This document shows, one piece after another, positions 1 through 13,295 of a stretch of DNA of 64,000 nt (positions are counted from its first letter, which is position 1; each line of letters opens with the position of its first letter). Origin of the DNA: Oreocharis arfaki (lineage: Eukaryota; Chordata; Aves; Passeriformes; Paramythiidae); contig VZRR01010904.1 of NCBI GenBank assembly GCA_013398015.1, forward strand, positions 1,235,277-1,299,276, given 5' to 3'. The position numbers and the translations under genes were made by a program. Below the pieces are notes generated by a model. It was given only the letters and a program-made list of their open reading frames with translations, had not been told where the DNA came from and did not search any database.

Positions 1-3000
1 GAGGTGGGCGGGGGGAGAGGGAGGGGTAGTAGCAATGAATGGAAATTGCATACTTTGAAAAAAAATTTTAAATTTTCAGAACTCTGCCATTAATATACCA
101 TAACCATGAATATGTATTTCACTGACATTCACAAAGCAAGATGGTAAATTCTCTGGAAATAGCTAAGGATATTGACTGCAGTTGTTTGAGCACGAAGAGA
201 AATTCTGAAGAGGTTTTGGAGTGTCATGGGGGAATATTGGTTTTGAATAGTTGCTCTGGGAAGCTTGTAGGATTAATTTAATAGATGTCTTTATGGTTAT
301 TCAAAATCAGATTAGTCTTTCCAGGCTTTTACCAGGTCATTTTATCCACTGAAGAATGCTGCTTCTACTGTGTGCTTACTCAAACCGTGGTTAACCTGCT
401 TTCTACAGCGGTTTCATAGGTGTCTTAAACCTAAGTGAAATAAGCTGGTTTAGTTGCTTCACACCTGTCTGTTTCTATTCTCTGCTTAAATACTTAGCTA
501 AATTTGTCGGGTATGATGCTTTATGTTATACCAGACAAGCTAGTCTCCATCAGCATGTCTTTCTCCAGAAGCTTTCTGATTTCATTCATTCCTTAGAAAT
601 GCTATGGAATCCATAACGCACATGCTTTCATGAACCTGTGGACTCTTTATATCTCCAGGAGCTGTGACCTCTTTTTCTTTTTTTTTCCTCTCTTCCTTCT
701 AAACACATGCTTGATTCCTTCAGTCTTTAAGCAGTCTTTCATTGCAGTTAAATATTAGAATTATAAATAGATTTGACCTACTATGCTGACAGCAGCTTTT
801 AGAATGTTCAAATTGTTAGAGCTTCTGCAGTGAGCATTATTGACCGAAGTATAGCGATATCGTTAGTTTTATATGCAATTCATTTTCCACGGACACATGC
901 ACAATTGCACCTGTGTCTACAGTGTCCTCAGGCACAAGTGGGAAGGTGCAACTCAGGAACTGAGTTTTCATTGGAGAATTTCAGTGCAGTTCAGAGTAAA
1001 CACATACTTTGTAGTAAAACCAGACACTGTACCAAAGAATTACTTTCCCCAGCTGTTGTGCAGTACTTTATTAAATCGGCCACATTGCTGAGTTCTTCCT
1101 GCACAGACCACTGTGTTAATCCTTTCTGCATAACTTCATTAGAAGCATTCTTAGAAACCTTCTCTGTCAGGAAGCCAATGAAAATGAAATTGTATTTTTG
1201 TACTGTTTGCTACTTGAGGATTCAGCCTGTGTTATTTAAAACAATTGGACTCTATTGAATTTAGAAGGGGTTTGGTTTGTCCATGGCCTACATCATCACA
1301 TTTACAGATGAAGCCTTGTTTTCCACCTGGAAAGAACCTTGGTGATGCTCTTGTCTACTCCTTCTTGTGACCATAGGGAACCGTGTCATATCTATTCTTC
1401 ATACGAAGTGTGAAGTCTCAACTTAGAAAAAGAAGCAAAACAAGATTAAAAACTCTTTTAGGACTTCATTTCTCTGATGATTAGAAAATACCTTAAGTCA
1501 GCCTACCTCAGGTTCATGTCTACTTCTTTCAATGCCAGTATTATCCTTTGCCTTTCTCTGTGGCCAGAGACAAGTACTTAGTGCTATTTTGCCCTCTGTG
1601 TCTTCTCTTTTTTGGTAGGCTGAACTTAGGAACTTCCTACTGCCATTGGTTGTATTCACACTAAGATATTTGGCCATGTATCTTCCAGATGTGTAGTGCT
1701 GCTGAGCCATGTACTGTGGAAACATGAGCTGTGGAACTGTGTCAGGGGCAGGATTTCCACTAATAAAATCATCTACTTGGCATTGATCCTTGGTCTGCAA
1801 ACAATGTGATGTAGACTGACAGGTGTTTACAATGCTCAAGCCTGGTCTATTCTATAGCTGAGTGGTTGATATCTGTATGTACAGGAGCTGGTTTTGATCT
1901 CCACTGACCCCATGAGTCACCCCTGTGACCCTAAAACAAAACTCAAAAATATGGGACTTTTCAGTCCAAAGTTTCCATGAGCATTGTGTCACGTCCCTGC
2001 TGTCATAGCCCGCTAGGGATGGGATTTCATAACCTAGTATAGAATGTATGGCATGTGGGAATGTCAGCCTGTGGAAGATGCTGAGGATGTGAGCCTATTT
2101 GGAATAGTACTGAAGGTGTGTGCTGGGGTTGGAGAGAGCCACACTTGGTCCAGGCACATCCGTACAAAGATAAGATCAGGGAACAGGAGCTGCAGTGTTT
2201 CACTCCGTAAGTGCCCACAGCAGAGCTCCTTCACAGTAGCCTCAGGCTGTGGTTTGATGTGTGATGAGACCCAAGCTGCAATTGCTCAGGATGAGGCAGG
2301 ACGCATGAATGTGTTACTGTCAGTGTCACTGAGGGTGGCACAGAATGCTGAAATTATACCAGTTTAATGCCTTTGGGACAACTTTATGCTGGAGGTAGAA
2401 GAGCAGACCTACTCTGGTGCAAGTTGGAGTGCACATGGACAATGCCAGTTGAAGTGTTCAACCTTTCATTACAAAATGAAGCCCTCAAAAAAGGGTGTTT
2501 TTAAGCGGCAGAGTCAGCTTATAGCAAATCAATGCTTCGTGTCATATGGTTTTGCTGCTTGTAACACAGTAGTCAAAACCTTGCAGAGTTAATTTATCAT
2601 CAAATCATGTCCTGAGGGACATTTTATTTATTCAGAGTGGTTTTTTACATCTCTTACTTTACAGAAGTTAGAACCACAACCTGTGACTCATGAATGCTTC
2701 ATTTATGGAGGAGAAATAAAAATGTTTTATTTGCTGGAAAAGTATTATTTAACCAGTTCAGAAGCAGTGGAACTTGGCTCTGCAGTACCACTCCTACAAC
2801 ACTTTCCAGGCAAAACCCTAATGCAAGGTGCTTTTTGGACTTTGATCTTCATTTGTTTGTAGTGTCTATGTGCAGCCTAAACAAATACAGATTACTTTAT
2901 CCATGTTATTACATTTTTTTCTTCCAATAACTAGTAAAGATAAAATGCTACACTGGCTCTAGAGAAATCTTGAATGCTGTAAAATTGGAGAAAATTAGTA

Positions 3001-5102
3001 TGAAACTAAAAAAGATATCTATTTGAAGGTCAAGCTCACTGCCAGGCCACTTCAGGATTGAGTCACCTGCACTTATCTTATTCCTTATAGGTGCTTAGCT
3101 GATGTTCTTAACAAGCTCCAAGGAAACAAACTCTCAGTTATTCCAGTGCTTGCTATTGTTTGCTAGCAGTTTTTTCTCCTCTATTACAGTTATCTCTGAC
3201 CTGAGCTCATGAATACTACTGATAGGATTGAGCTGGTACTTTTACAAGCTTCTTAGGAAAGTAACTGGAAAGGGTTTTAGTACCACAGATCTGCCTGACG
3301 GTCAGTTTTGGAAGCAGGTATTTCTTAGAGGTTCTCCTGTTGCATTTGTCTTCATTTAGGAAGCCCATCTCCGAGAGATTGTAGAATTAATGGGTCTGGA
3401 AACAGTTGTGCTTTTTTCTCGTAACTGCATCCCATAGTATTAATCTCTGGTTTTATTTTTTATGTGGCAGGCAATTTAATAAGTGTTTTGAAAACACTGT
3501 GTTGATCAAATACACTGTTTTCCCAGCATCTTTTATGTATGGTGGGGACTTAAATGGTAGAATCTCAGAGCCATAAATTTAACTCTGTATCTACTAAAGG
3601 AATGATAAATTCCTCTTTAGCTTCAAGCACTAGCATTTAGGCCAGGGTTGAAAATTTTGAAATTTTTTCCTTCAGCCTCTCAAAGAATCTGACTATATCC
3701 AGTTATCTGAATATCAGCTCACATGCCTGACTTTGGGCAGTGAGATTTAAAAATTTTCAACATAATTTCCCTCTCCAAAACATTACAGAAATGTTCTGGC
3801 AGAGCTTACAAGCTGGGATCAGGATTTGTTTCATGGGGGCTGTAGTGTAACAACACAAAATTTCTACCCAAGCCATGGTGGGACTTGCAGACACATTACT
3901 GAGGATAACAACATGTTTATAACATCCAGCAGTAACTATCCTTACGTATGCTTTTAGGGGTGCCTTTGAGTTCAGTGAAGGGAGTGGATAGATTTCCTAG
4001 GTTGCTTTTTTTCTAACTGAAGAGTAGACAAAGAGGTAGTCACTGTGAAGTAAATGGCATGCAGAAAATCAACCCTGAATATATGCATAGCACTTGTTTG
4101 CACCTTCAGATCTAAAAGTGCTGATTTTATTTCACCCACTGAAAATTATTTTCATATGGAAAAAGAGGTCTCTTTAGCTCATCCTTTGAAAAAAAAATTG
4201 CTAGGAGTAGGTCTGATCTGTATTTCTTGTGAAACTGCTTCACTGAGCAATGCCAAACCATTTTTTTTCATACACTGTCCTTTTTTTTCAAACCACGTGT
4301 TCATGTGGCTCAGTACAAAATGCCACATTTTCCACTTTAGCAAAAAGCTTTGAAGAAAAAAATGTGTAAAATATTATTGGTCTATAAGAAATTAATGCAG
4401 CTTTGAGTCAAAGCACTGAGTTGACACACACCTACTCAAAGAATAAGCATCTTTGCAGGTAAACTTGATGCTGAAAAAACAAGAAAAAGGCCTATCTGAG
4501 AAAAAAAAAATCATTGATTTGACAGTGAGAAATCCCAGAAATTTCTGTTATGGGTGTGTGGGACTATTTTCAGTAGTGCATAAAGATCAGAAAGCATTTC
4601 TGCAGAAGGAGATAATATTGAAAACAAGGTTTAAAGAGAGTGTATTAAAATACTGGAAATTTTCTCTCCCAAGAAATACCTGGCAGTTTATACAGCTTTT
4701 CTTGCCAAAGATTTTGATTTTAATCTCCTAATAAACCTGCCAGCTGCTTTAGTCTATTAGTGCTAGTCTTCCAAGAATACTTTTGATAATCAGTAGATCT
4801 CTGGTCGTGCAAATACTTTCTTTAAGACAGTCACGAATAAAACAAGTCAGGTGTTACAAGGATTGGTTTTCTTTTCAATTCAGTATTTTATTTTCTGAAG
4901 GAAAGGAAGTTGTTGGGTTTTTTGATGACATCCATGTATGGGTTTTTTATTTAAAAAAAGATCAGGTTCTTTCTCTTTTGACGCCCAGCTCTTTTAAAAG
5001 CAGAAATCTTTAAGATAGTCTTGTCTTAGACATTGATTGTGTTGCTGCTTAAGGAGAGTCTCAGAGTCCCTAAATTAATAGAGCCGCCTCTGAAGCAGGA
5101 CA

Positions 5103-5150
5103 ATATGCTTACCTCATAAAGGTGCTGTGGGGTTCAGTGAGCTATCAGCT
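5103..5150. repeat. Possible MIR-like SINE remnant
   Basis: The phrase cttacctcataaaggtgctg followed by tggggttcagtgag resembles the 3' part of ancient MIR-type SINEs (cctcayarggttgttgtgag... then aatgag). The match is short and diverged and rests on memory alone. Confidence 0.3.
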
Positions 5151-5752
5151 CACTAAACCACTTCTCTGTGTCTCCACACTCTCTCTAACTGCATGTATGA
5201 GGATAGTGGGCAAACCACTCCCTCACATCAACAAAGTAGGTGAATTATTTTCCTTCTAGTTGGATGTAAAAGGCACCAGGGAGTACTTATTAATATAACT
5301 AAACTTCATCATTGAGTGAGTGTCTTTTGGGTTTTCATGTAACAGTCAATCATAGAGCTCCTTTCTTCCATTTAGGAAGGGAAGTTATTTTCTCTTCAGT
5401 TCGATTAGTCTCTTAAGATACATTTGACACTGTATATTTGCTCCTGTTATTCAGATGTGTGGAGGCTAATGAGATTTCTAACATCTATTGGTTTTTATAA
5501 TGTCTACATAACTGGCTTTACTGTCTGTTATTTTCTCTTACAGAAATGCATTGATCTAAGTGCTGTTACTGTCTTATTTCTGTTCACTCAATACTCAGCA
5601 GGTCTTGTTAGTTGGGATTTTCTATTGTTGCCCTTTGGTGAAACTTTTATAAAAGAATAAAATCTTGTTCAGACATGCACTATAGCTGAAGCAAATCAAA
5701 TTAGGATTTTTTGGCGGGGATTTTTGAAAGCATCTAATTTAAGATGACAGCA

Positions 5753-5777
5753 GTTTTACCACTGATTGTGGTAAAAC
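5753..5777. repeat. Perfect 10-bp inverted repeat (hairpin)
   Basis: GTTTTACCAC and GTGGTAAAAC are exact reverse complements separated by five bases (tgatt). It lies in the upstream intron, with no poly(T) or ORF context giving it a role. Confidence 0.85.
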
Positions 5778-6101
5778 CTCATGCAACTGCTTTTGAAACT
5801 GTGATCCATTCAAGAGAAAGGGGCTGATCTCTTCATTTTAAGAGAGCAAGTACATCCTCAGAGAAGTGCCTGCAATTCACAGGTGATGGCCAGAGGAACC
5901 AAAAGAAGCTGAAATAGAGCTTTATGACCAAGCAGCATTGCTGTTTCATGACTGTACTTAAAATGAATTAGATTGCTCCATCTGTGGCTATTGGGAAAGT
6001 TAATGCAACAAGTGAGTAGTTTTGATTAATAGTATATAAAAGTCAGTGCTGAATTTACATGCTTTATGTCAAGGAAGATTTGCATACTTAATTTTCTCTC
6101 T

Positions 6102-6128
6102 AACAAGGTAATCCATCATTACCTTGTT
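6102..6128. repeat. Perfect 11-bp inverted repeat (hairpin)
   Basis: AACAAGGTAAT and ATTACCTTGTT are exact reverse complements separated by ccatc. It lies about 325 bp from the hairpin at 5753-5777, with unrelated arm sequence. Confidence 0.85.
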
Positions 6129-8282
6129 TTTAATAGTCATTCCCAGCATTTGGCTGAATGACAACCCAAATACATAATAACTGTACTAAAAAGTCTGCCT
6201 TAAACTTTTCTCTTTAATATGATAACCCTTAAAATGTTCATTAAATTTTAAATGTAACAATTTGGGGGAATTTATAAATATTGGTTTCTGGGCTTCCACT
6301 TTTACTGTATAGTTTTAAATGTGTCTATATATGTAATGCATTTTAAAAGAAGAAGTAACAATCCTATAAAAAGATGGTGCATTTTCAAAGGAATACGTTA
6401 TTAGATTATAGAGATTCCTCCACTGAACTTGTTTAATGTTATACAGTTTTGTCATAACATTTACTGTAACAGACATTGACTCCACTATGACTGTACTTTC
6501 AATCAGAGGCGTTCCATTGGAAAGACTGAGGTGGTGGCTGGCCCATCTTCACAGTGTTTGTCACTCTTAAAGCCAAGGCCCAGGGATTTCTGTGTTCTTG
6601 GTTTCTAGATCTGAAGAGTCTTACTACAGTTTGATAAGGAAAAGCACAGCTATGGCAGTGTCCTATTTCTAGGCTTCAGCCTGAAGCTCTGCCCATTTTG
6701 TTGAGAATGAGACCACAGAGATCCGAGAAAAGTTGTGTCCTTAAAAATACTCTCTAGAGCAAAGGAGAGGTGGGAGGCTTGACTGTGCTGCAGAGTTTCC
6801 GGGTAGCTGTGTGTGCTGCAGCTCAGCATTTACTTGCTTCTTATCAGCTGCCACTACATTTTGTAAAGTTGCCTTCCCACGCTCAGAAAAGTGATTGTCA
6901 GACAGACAGTATATTAGCCCTACAGCTGTGTAATTGCCAAAAGGAAAAAGCAGACTATTTCTGCACATGAAGTCAGCTTATGTGGCCTGCTGACATTTTG
7001 GATCCCTCTTTGCTAAGTTATTTGTGAATTTAGAGCTATTTTAATCAAAAAATTATTAAAGGAAAGCAGATATAAATGCTAGTCTGGCTAAATGCCCATA
7101 AACAAAGCACACATAAAGTCATTTAGAAGAATGACTGGCCCTTCTTTACACCTTGGACTTGTTCAAAAATGTAAAGCAGATTTCTCTTTTCAAAGCATAA
7201 AATCTTACATCAGGGAGCTTAAGCACTATCACATGTAAGACATTAATGATACAACTAAGCATGGACTTACTTACCTAAAGCATGCTCCTATTTACCCTGT
7301 GCAGTCAATACATGTCAGCATAGCATTGCTGCATTCCTATTGGTAAACTGACTCTTCTGAATATTGAACACATTTCTAAAATACTTGCAAACAGTGCAGA
7401 CAAGTCCATTTTTTATTTCCGGCAGTTGACTGACTTGCTGTCTTTTCATTACTAAGTCTGTAGGTCAGATTGCATTGATCCTAGAACTTATATTTGCAAT
7501 GTTTCTTTATCTCCATTTGGTTCTTTTATCTGTACAGTCTCTGTTTTTACTCTTTTCTCGTACGTAAAAGCTTCATCTTCTCATAAGCAAATAGGTTTTC
7601 AAAATGAAGAATCAGTGACACATCACTACTGTGTATCTTAAGTCACTGTGCTTAGCAAGGATTAAAGGACTGTGTTCGGACTGGCAGCATGGGTTTTTTT
7701 CTGCTGTTGTAAATCAATTTTTCAGCAGCTTAGTAACAGGAAAATGGCACTGGGACTTGAAGTTTCAACAGAGGTGCAGACCATTGGCATGTTTTGGTTT
7801 TTTTTTTTTTTCTTTTCCTCCTAATTTCTGCTGGCTGGCAAACTGGCTGGTGAGAGTTGGCTTGGGAAAGTAAAATAGATTGCTCGCTCAGGGACAAGCA
7901 AGAAACCCCATGAAGTCATTCAGGATTTGATCTTTCAGTTGATTTCAGTCCTGTCTGCCAGCTGCTTCCCAGAGGTGATAACAACTTTGTCCTTGCATTT
8001 CTAGACAATTTTTAGTCCTTTCTAGTTACACTGAAGCAATAGTATAAAATACCTGGAAAACCCTGACCACATGCAGTGTTTTACAAATACCTTAATACTG
8101 AAAGATAAGATCAATTAAAAGCTGACTGGTCAATTGAAATATCCATGCCCTGCAGAAACGTTCAGCTTTGTGATTTTATGAGTGAAGGTAAGCAGGGACA
8201 GAAACAGGCATGATAACATTTCCGTAGCTAAGGAAGAGGTCATTACTTTATGGACAATCACTCACAGAACCGTGTTAAGGAA

Positions 8283-8540
8283 GGCTGCGTTTCAGTGTGC
8301 AGCACAGCAGAGCGAAATCAGACAGCAGCACCTGCCAGAAGGCGGCTTAATTTTGCCGGCAAATAGAAGAGTCAACCCATTTGCCGGCGCACCGAGAGGC
8401 TGACACAGTCTGCGCTCTCCGGGATGGGCGCTCCGCCGCCGCCTGATGTTCCAGATGTGCCTGAGGTGCACCACCCCCATCTAGCGGCTGCTGTAAAGTA
8501 AGGGAAAGGAGCGTGTCACTCGCTGCCCGGCAGCTGGTGC
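8283..8540. other. CpG-rich patch inside AT-rich intron
   Basis: About 260 bp with roughly 15-20 CpG dinucleotides in a region that otherwise has almost none. It contains two copies of TTTGCCGGC (near 8353 and 8380), gcgctccgccgccgcc, and a CTCF-like core on the - strand (CCGCTAGATGGGG, within 8474-8490). It is smaller than a typical CpG-island promoter and no exon or TATA box is apparent. It may be a conserved regulatory element, a weak promoter or an undiagnosed insertion. Confidence 0.5.
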
Positions 8541-11500
8541 ATACCATGAGTGGAAATGGGTAGTGCTTTAAGCTTTTAATAACAACGCATGGATTTTTAC
8601 TTGCCTGAATAATTACTGATTAAAAAGAAAAAACAAGAAATTAAAGAAGCAGAGGTTTTGAGGTTTTTTTTTACAGAAAGTGGCCCTCTTGTTGATTTTC
8701 TTTCTCAGCAGCTTCACAGCAGTCACAAGAAAACTGAGTAAATCCTAACATGGTAAGCCGAGGTAGTCAATAAACATAAAGTACACATGCAGAAATTGCT
8801 AGTGTTAATGCATGTCTAAGCTTAGTTTTCAGGTTTTGCTCCTCGATTAGAATAGGTACACATAGTACAAAGATATTAATTAATGAAAGGCAACTCCTCA
8901 GCACCATACATTCTCTTCCTCAAATAATAGGGGATTTTGAATCAAGAAGAAAGAATGCATCATTGATTTAGGAGGAACGGGTTCTGTCTCCAGACCCAGT
9001 GAATTTTCCATGTGACCTTTCAGCTTTTCTCTTTTAATTCTGCTGTTATAAAACTACAGCGATATTCAATACACTCCCTTTTTCACTATGTCCATTTGTA
9101 GAAGGAACTGATTATAGGAAGAGATGATGTCACAGCATGGTGGTGTCAGAGTCACAGAAAAAAGCAGAAAATCCTGTGTATTTACAAAATATGCATAAAT
9201 ATGAAATAAAGTATATTAAAGACCATCCCTGCATGGTAATACTATTGTTCTGTTAACTTTGAGTCCCTTTTTTAAAAAAATACATATACCTTCTATATTC
9301 CTTAGTTATTTAAAAGATAGGGTTTTGGCAGGATAGGTTTCTTTACTCCCCTAAGAAAAATCATCAACTTTGTGCTCTGGTTTTTAATTCTTTTTGTTTC
9401 CCTGGTAATCTATTTATCTGTAGAGCATGGAAGAGCCAGGTTACCTTGCTTCCTGATTAGGCATGGAAACCAGTAGAATTTTCTTTTATTATAATGATTT
9501 AGGTGTTAAAGCAATTATTTTCTCCAAGCCCCTTCAGGCTAATGTTCCCATCTTCTAGATCTGAAATGCACATGTATTGAAGAAGAAATAAGCCCCCTGC
9601 GCTCTGGTGCTGAATCCCCATGTACTAAACGTACAATATCAGTAATATCAGTCCATCTCTGATTGCTGTCTTTTCTTTTATACAGTATGGAGCAAGTGAA
9701 AATGTCACATAAATTGAGCAAGATTCAGTCTCTCTCTCCCAGTATATCACTAAATCTGTAATTTTCTGAACTTTCTTTTCTTTTTTTTTTTATAATGACC
9801 ATGTACAGCTGTAAAAAATTTCCAAAGGTAGAAGTGTTTCTTGCTTGGATAAAAGTAGTCTTTTGAGATTGATACAGATTATGATGTTGATTTATTTAGT
9901 TTTAATCTCTACAGAGAAGTGTTTTCCTTCCTTTTTTTCTTTGTTTAACTATCATTGTGTTTAAAGGATTTGTTTTATCATAACATCAAAATGTGGAACT
10001 TATTAGACAAGTTCAAACAAAACACAAAAACTTCAAAGCATGTTACTTTATTTTGCCTCTTTTGTCATTAGGAAGTTCCTCCCAAATTAATATTTAATGC
10101 CATCAAGGTTTAACCATCTACTGAAATAAACAGGAAAATTATCATAAATATTTGGTAGATATTTTTATATCTCAAATTTAGCAAGTTGCCCATGCCAACA
10201 TACCTAAGCTGATGAGCAGTGTCATAACAACCATGTGTTTAACTGTCTTCATGGTTCAAAGCTATTTCGTGGCTGAAAAATCTTGCTGATGCCTGCAGTT
10301 ACATTGCATAAATCATGATCTTAATGTTCAGGACATTGACAAGAGGTGACTGTGTTCTGAAGTAGCGGGGCCTGTTGCCTGTTGAATAGCCAGGCCCTGC
10401 AGGGTTTCAAGTCCTCATTCCCTGAGACACTCATATTCCCAGTGCAGAGGGATCCATGTTCTCATATGCCCTAACCATGAGACTCTTAGCACTAGGCTGT
10501 CATTACTTAAGCCCTTTTAACTAGTAGAAAAAGGCACCGTGTCACTGATAGAATACAGACATCTGTGGAAAATGAGAAATTTGCCATTTGATCTGAGGGG
10601 CATATGTTAGGTTTCATTTATGGCAGCATTCCAGTGTCTGTTTTTTCGGGATGTATCCCACCATCACTTAAAATTTTGATACTTTCTCACCCTCCATATG
10701 GCTTTGAACATGGTGAGAAAAACATAGCATGTTGCTGTGAGAGGAGAGTCTTTTAATAACTTACACATTGGCTTTAGGAAGAGATAGATATTAAAGAAAT
10801 AATCAGAAAAAAAAACCAGAAGAGCAAAAGCATGTTGTAACACAGATGTTAGCTAACAATTACTCTTCTTTTTGAAGGAAAACATTTCATGATTTTTCAT
10901 CCCTTATTCTGTATCCAGTTGAAAGAGGATTTCCAGAGATAGTTAACAGCATGGTTCCTGGCATCAGTAATGAAAGTTTTATTACTTTCTAGTCACATAT
11001 GTTAAGCAAGAATGTATATTCTTAAGAGGGATTGCTTTCTAATAGCCTTAAGAATACCTCTACCAGTTATACACTATAGAGACATTTTTACTTTAGTGTC
11101 ACAAGCAAACTCATTTTAATTGGGTTAATTGTGCATTTTTGTCCATTCACAGTATTGCTTTACTGTGGCAGATAGCCCAGTGATGTTATAAATACTTTGC
11201 ATGACATCTCCTCTATTTTACTAATCTTCACTGTGACTTTGCAATTGGTAATGACTAATGACAGTTTCCTAGCCAGCAACTTTTAATAGATTCCATTTTT
11301 TTTTTCTTAATCTCTGCGTGTCCTCAACAGCACTATTTTGTTCAATAATTTAATCGATTCAGCAACAGTATATTATTAGACAATTGAACCATTACTTTTT
11401 GAATTTTTGAAATGTAAAATACCCATGAAGTAATCACTGATAAATATTTCAATATTGATAGAGACCTCTTTTTATTCTGAAGAAATAGAAAGGATTCAGC

Positions 11501-12929
11501 TTCCTATGCTTGAATGCTTTTCCTTTCCTTTTCTTCTCATTTCTTTCCCTTGGTCCTGAGAACAGTATGCAGTGAAAAGAAAGGAATCCAGTAAGCAGAA
11601 AAACTAACAGCAAGGATTAACAGTTTTGCCTACCCACCATGCCCATCTTAACCATTTGACACCTACCTATCAAAAGCAGGTGTTCTACAGAAAAAATTCC
11701 ATTCATCCCTCTCTCCTCTCATACGTGAAGATTTATCTGCAAAAGGGACACTCTGGCTCCAGGTTCATCCCATCCCTGTTACCAGGTAAAAGGATATAGA
11801 TGTTGAAAATTCCAAGGGAAAAAAGCCAGTGCACAGCTCCTTTTAGGCTGGTGCGATTTTTTGGGAAACTCCTGGACTCTGGAATTTCTTCTCAGAACCA
11901 CTTCTTTCTCTGTGAAAAGGATCAGATAGTGAGCTTTCTGTCTTTATGTTGCTAGCAGCCGCTGTGTTTTGCTAAGGGCAGTGCTCGTCATGCTCCCTCT
12001 CTTTTATCGAAGACATTCCATGAAACGAAGCAGTAGTGGAGCACAGCTAGCGGGTGGCTGTAGGACAGTTCTGTGATTTCACAGCAGTTTGTGAGATTTC
12101 ACAGTTTAATTTCACAGTTTAATTGTGTTTCTTCTTGGAACAAAAAATTGCTTTAAACAAGAATGACTTACAAGCCATAACTGGTCTATATTTTGAAGCT
12201 TTCATTGCAGAGATAAGGAGGAAGGGCAAGCCTGCTAAAGCATATTAGCACTCAGACATTAGGTTGAGTCTGGACTTCAAAATCAGTAGCTTTATAGGTT
12301 TTATTCAAAAGTGTTTTCTCCACAAAAAGGTCTCTTGTAACTTTCCTTTCATCTTCTCTCCCCCCACTCCCCAGAGTGATATAGCAAGTTCGACTTAAAA
12401 TTGCTTTTTTAAGGCAACATATGTATGTTAATGCAGCTACTACTTGAATTTCAAAATGGTTCAGTAGCTTGCTGTAGATGCTTACCTGTGCTTGCTAGTG
12501 TCAAGCACGTTCTTGGTGTATTGCTGCTTGCTCAGTGTTGCTGATATTAATAGTCATTTCTTTAACCTACTGAATGTTAATCCTTATTAAATCTGCCTTT
12601 TCTCAGGAATGCTGCCGAATGCAAATGATGGGACAAATTCTGCCTTTGGAGGCATTTGCATACTCCTAGTGAACCCTTCTAAGAGATTGTACATGTGTGT
12701 CCAGGGAGGGAAGGGAGTCAGTCTGGTCTGATACAAAACAAATTCATATTCAATTGCGAAAGGAAGAAATGTGGAAATGCACCTGAAAAACTTCTCTTTG
12801 AAGGAGGAGAGGAGAGCTGACACCCTTAACAAGAAACAAAAATAGGATAGATAAAAGTTTGTTGTTTGCTGATACTGAAAAATTTCAGGGAGGTTCAATG
12901 CCAAACATTTTCATTTTTTCCTCTGACAG

Positions 12930-13072
12930 GCACAAGCATATTTACTGTTTACGAAGCTGCTTCTCAGGAAGGCTGGGTGTTCCTTATGTACCGAGCAATC
13001 GACAGTTTTCCCCGATGGCGTTCATATTTCTATTTCATCACCCTAATTTTCTTTCTGGCCTGGCTTGTTAAG
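12930..13072 (+). CDS. NALCN: NALCN exon: domain I pore loop and most of S6
   Basis: Internal coding exon of the sodium leak channel NALCN, the four-domain plasma-membrane channel that carries the background Na+ leak in neurons with UNC79, UNC80 and FAM155A. The first two bases (GC) complete a Gly codon begun in an upstream exon outside the window; 47 codons follow. The product contains TVYEAASQEGWVFLMYRAID, the domain I P-loop. The Glu codon at 12968-12970 is the domain I member of the EEKE selectivity ring (human E280). After the pore come the SFPRW turn and the start of S6 (ITLIFFLAWLVK). Counting from E280, the last three residues are L312, V313 and K314, which agrees with the known S6 numbering. 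The acceptor is a pyrimidine-rich tract ending gacag and the donor is AAG|gtactg. The previous exon was not found in the 12.9 kb upstream. Confidence 0.97.
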
Positions 13073-13190
13073 GTACTGAAAAATATGTCTTTTTAAATTG
13101 GCCTGAAACATAGGTCATATTAGAATTAATTTCTTCTCTTTTCTGCTTGCTGAGCTTTGTGTCAGCCATTCTTTCTTGTTCTTTTTCCAG
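13073..13190 (+). other. NALCN: NALCN short intron (118 bp)
   Basis: A GT...AG intron between the pore exon and the S6-end exon. If it were retained, the open frame would continue only to a TAA at 13094-13096, so retention would truncate the channel in the middle of domain I S6. Confidence 0.95.
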
Positions 13191-13295
13191 AATGTTTTTA
13201 TTGCAGTCATCATTGAAACATTTGCAGAAATTAGAGTGCAGTTCCAGCAGATGTGGGGGTCCAGGAGCAGTACTACTTCAACTGCCACCACCCAG
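13191..13295 (+). CDS. NALCN: NALCN exon: end of domain I S6 and start of I-II linker
   Basis: This phase-0 exon of 35 codons follows the previous exon after a 118-bp intron. It encodes NVFIAVIIETFAEIRVQFQQ, the cytoplasmic end of domain I S6 and the helix leaving it, then MWG and the Ser/Thr-rich start of the I-II linker (SRSSTTSTATTQ). By numbering from the pore Glu these are about residues 315-349. The acceptor is strong (a long T/C tract then ccag) and the donor is CAG|gtgaag. The length is a multiple of three. The Ser/Thr cluster is cytoplasmic and could be phosphorylated, but that is inference. Confidence 0.97.

Larger units (their letters stand above)
1..12929 (+). other. NALCN: NALCN intron, 3' part (upstream intron)
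   Basis: AT-rich intronic DNA with many homopolymer runs. I searched for the preceding NALCN exons (domain I S5 and the extracellular loop before the pore) and saw none, so this intron is longer than 12.9 kb. No intact transposable element is recognisable. The items worth noting are two perfect hairpins (5753-5777, 6102-6128), a possible MIR-like fragment near 5103-5150 and a CpG-rich patch at 8283-8540. The open frames here (up to 142 codons at 830-1258) have no recognisable domains and are treated as chance frames. Confidence 0.8.

Noticed and set aside
830..1258. 142-codon open frame
   Set aside because: No domain, no recognisable homology, no splice or promoter context; expected length for chance in 64 kb.
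12587..12904. 105-codon frame on the - strand just upstream of the first exon
   Set aside because: No recognisable domain; ends against the NALCN acceptor region and looks like chance.
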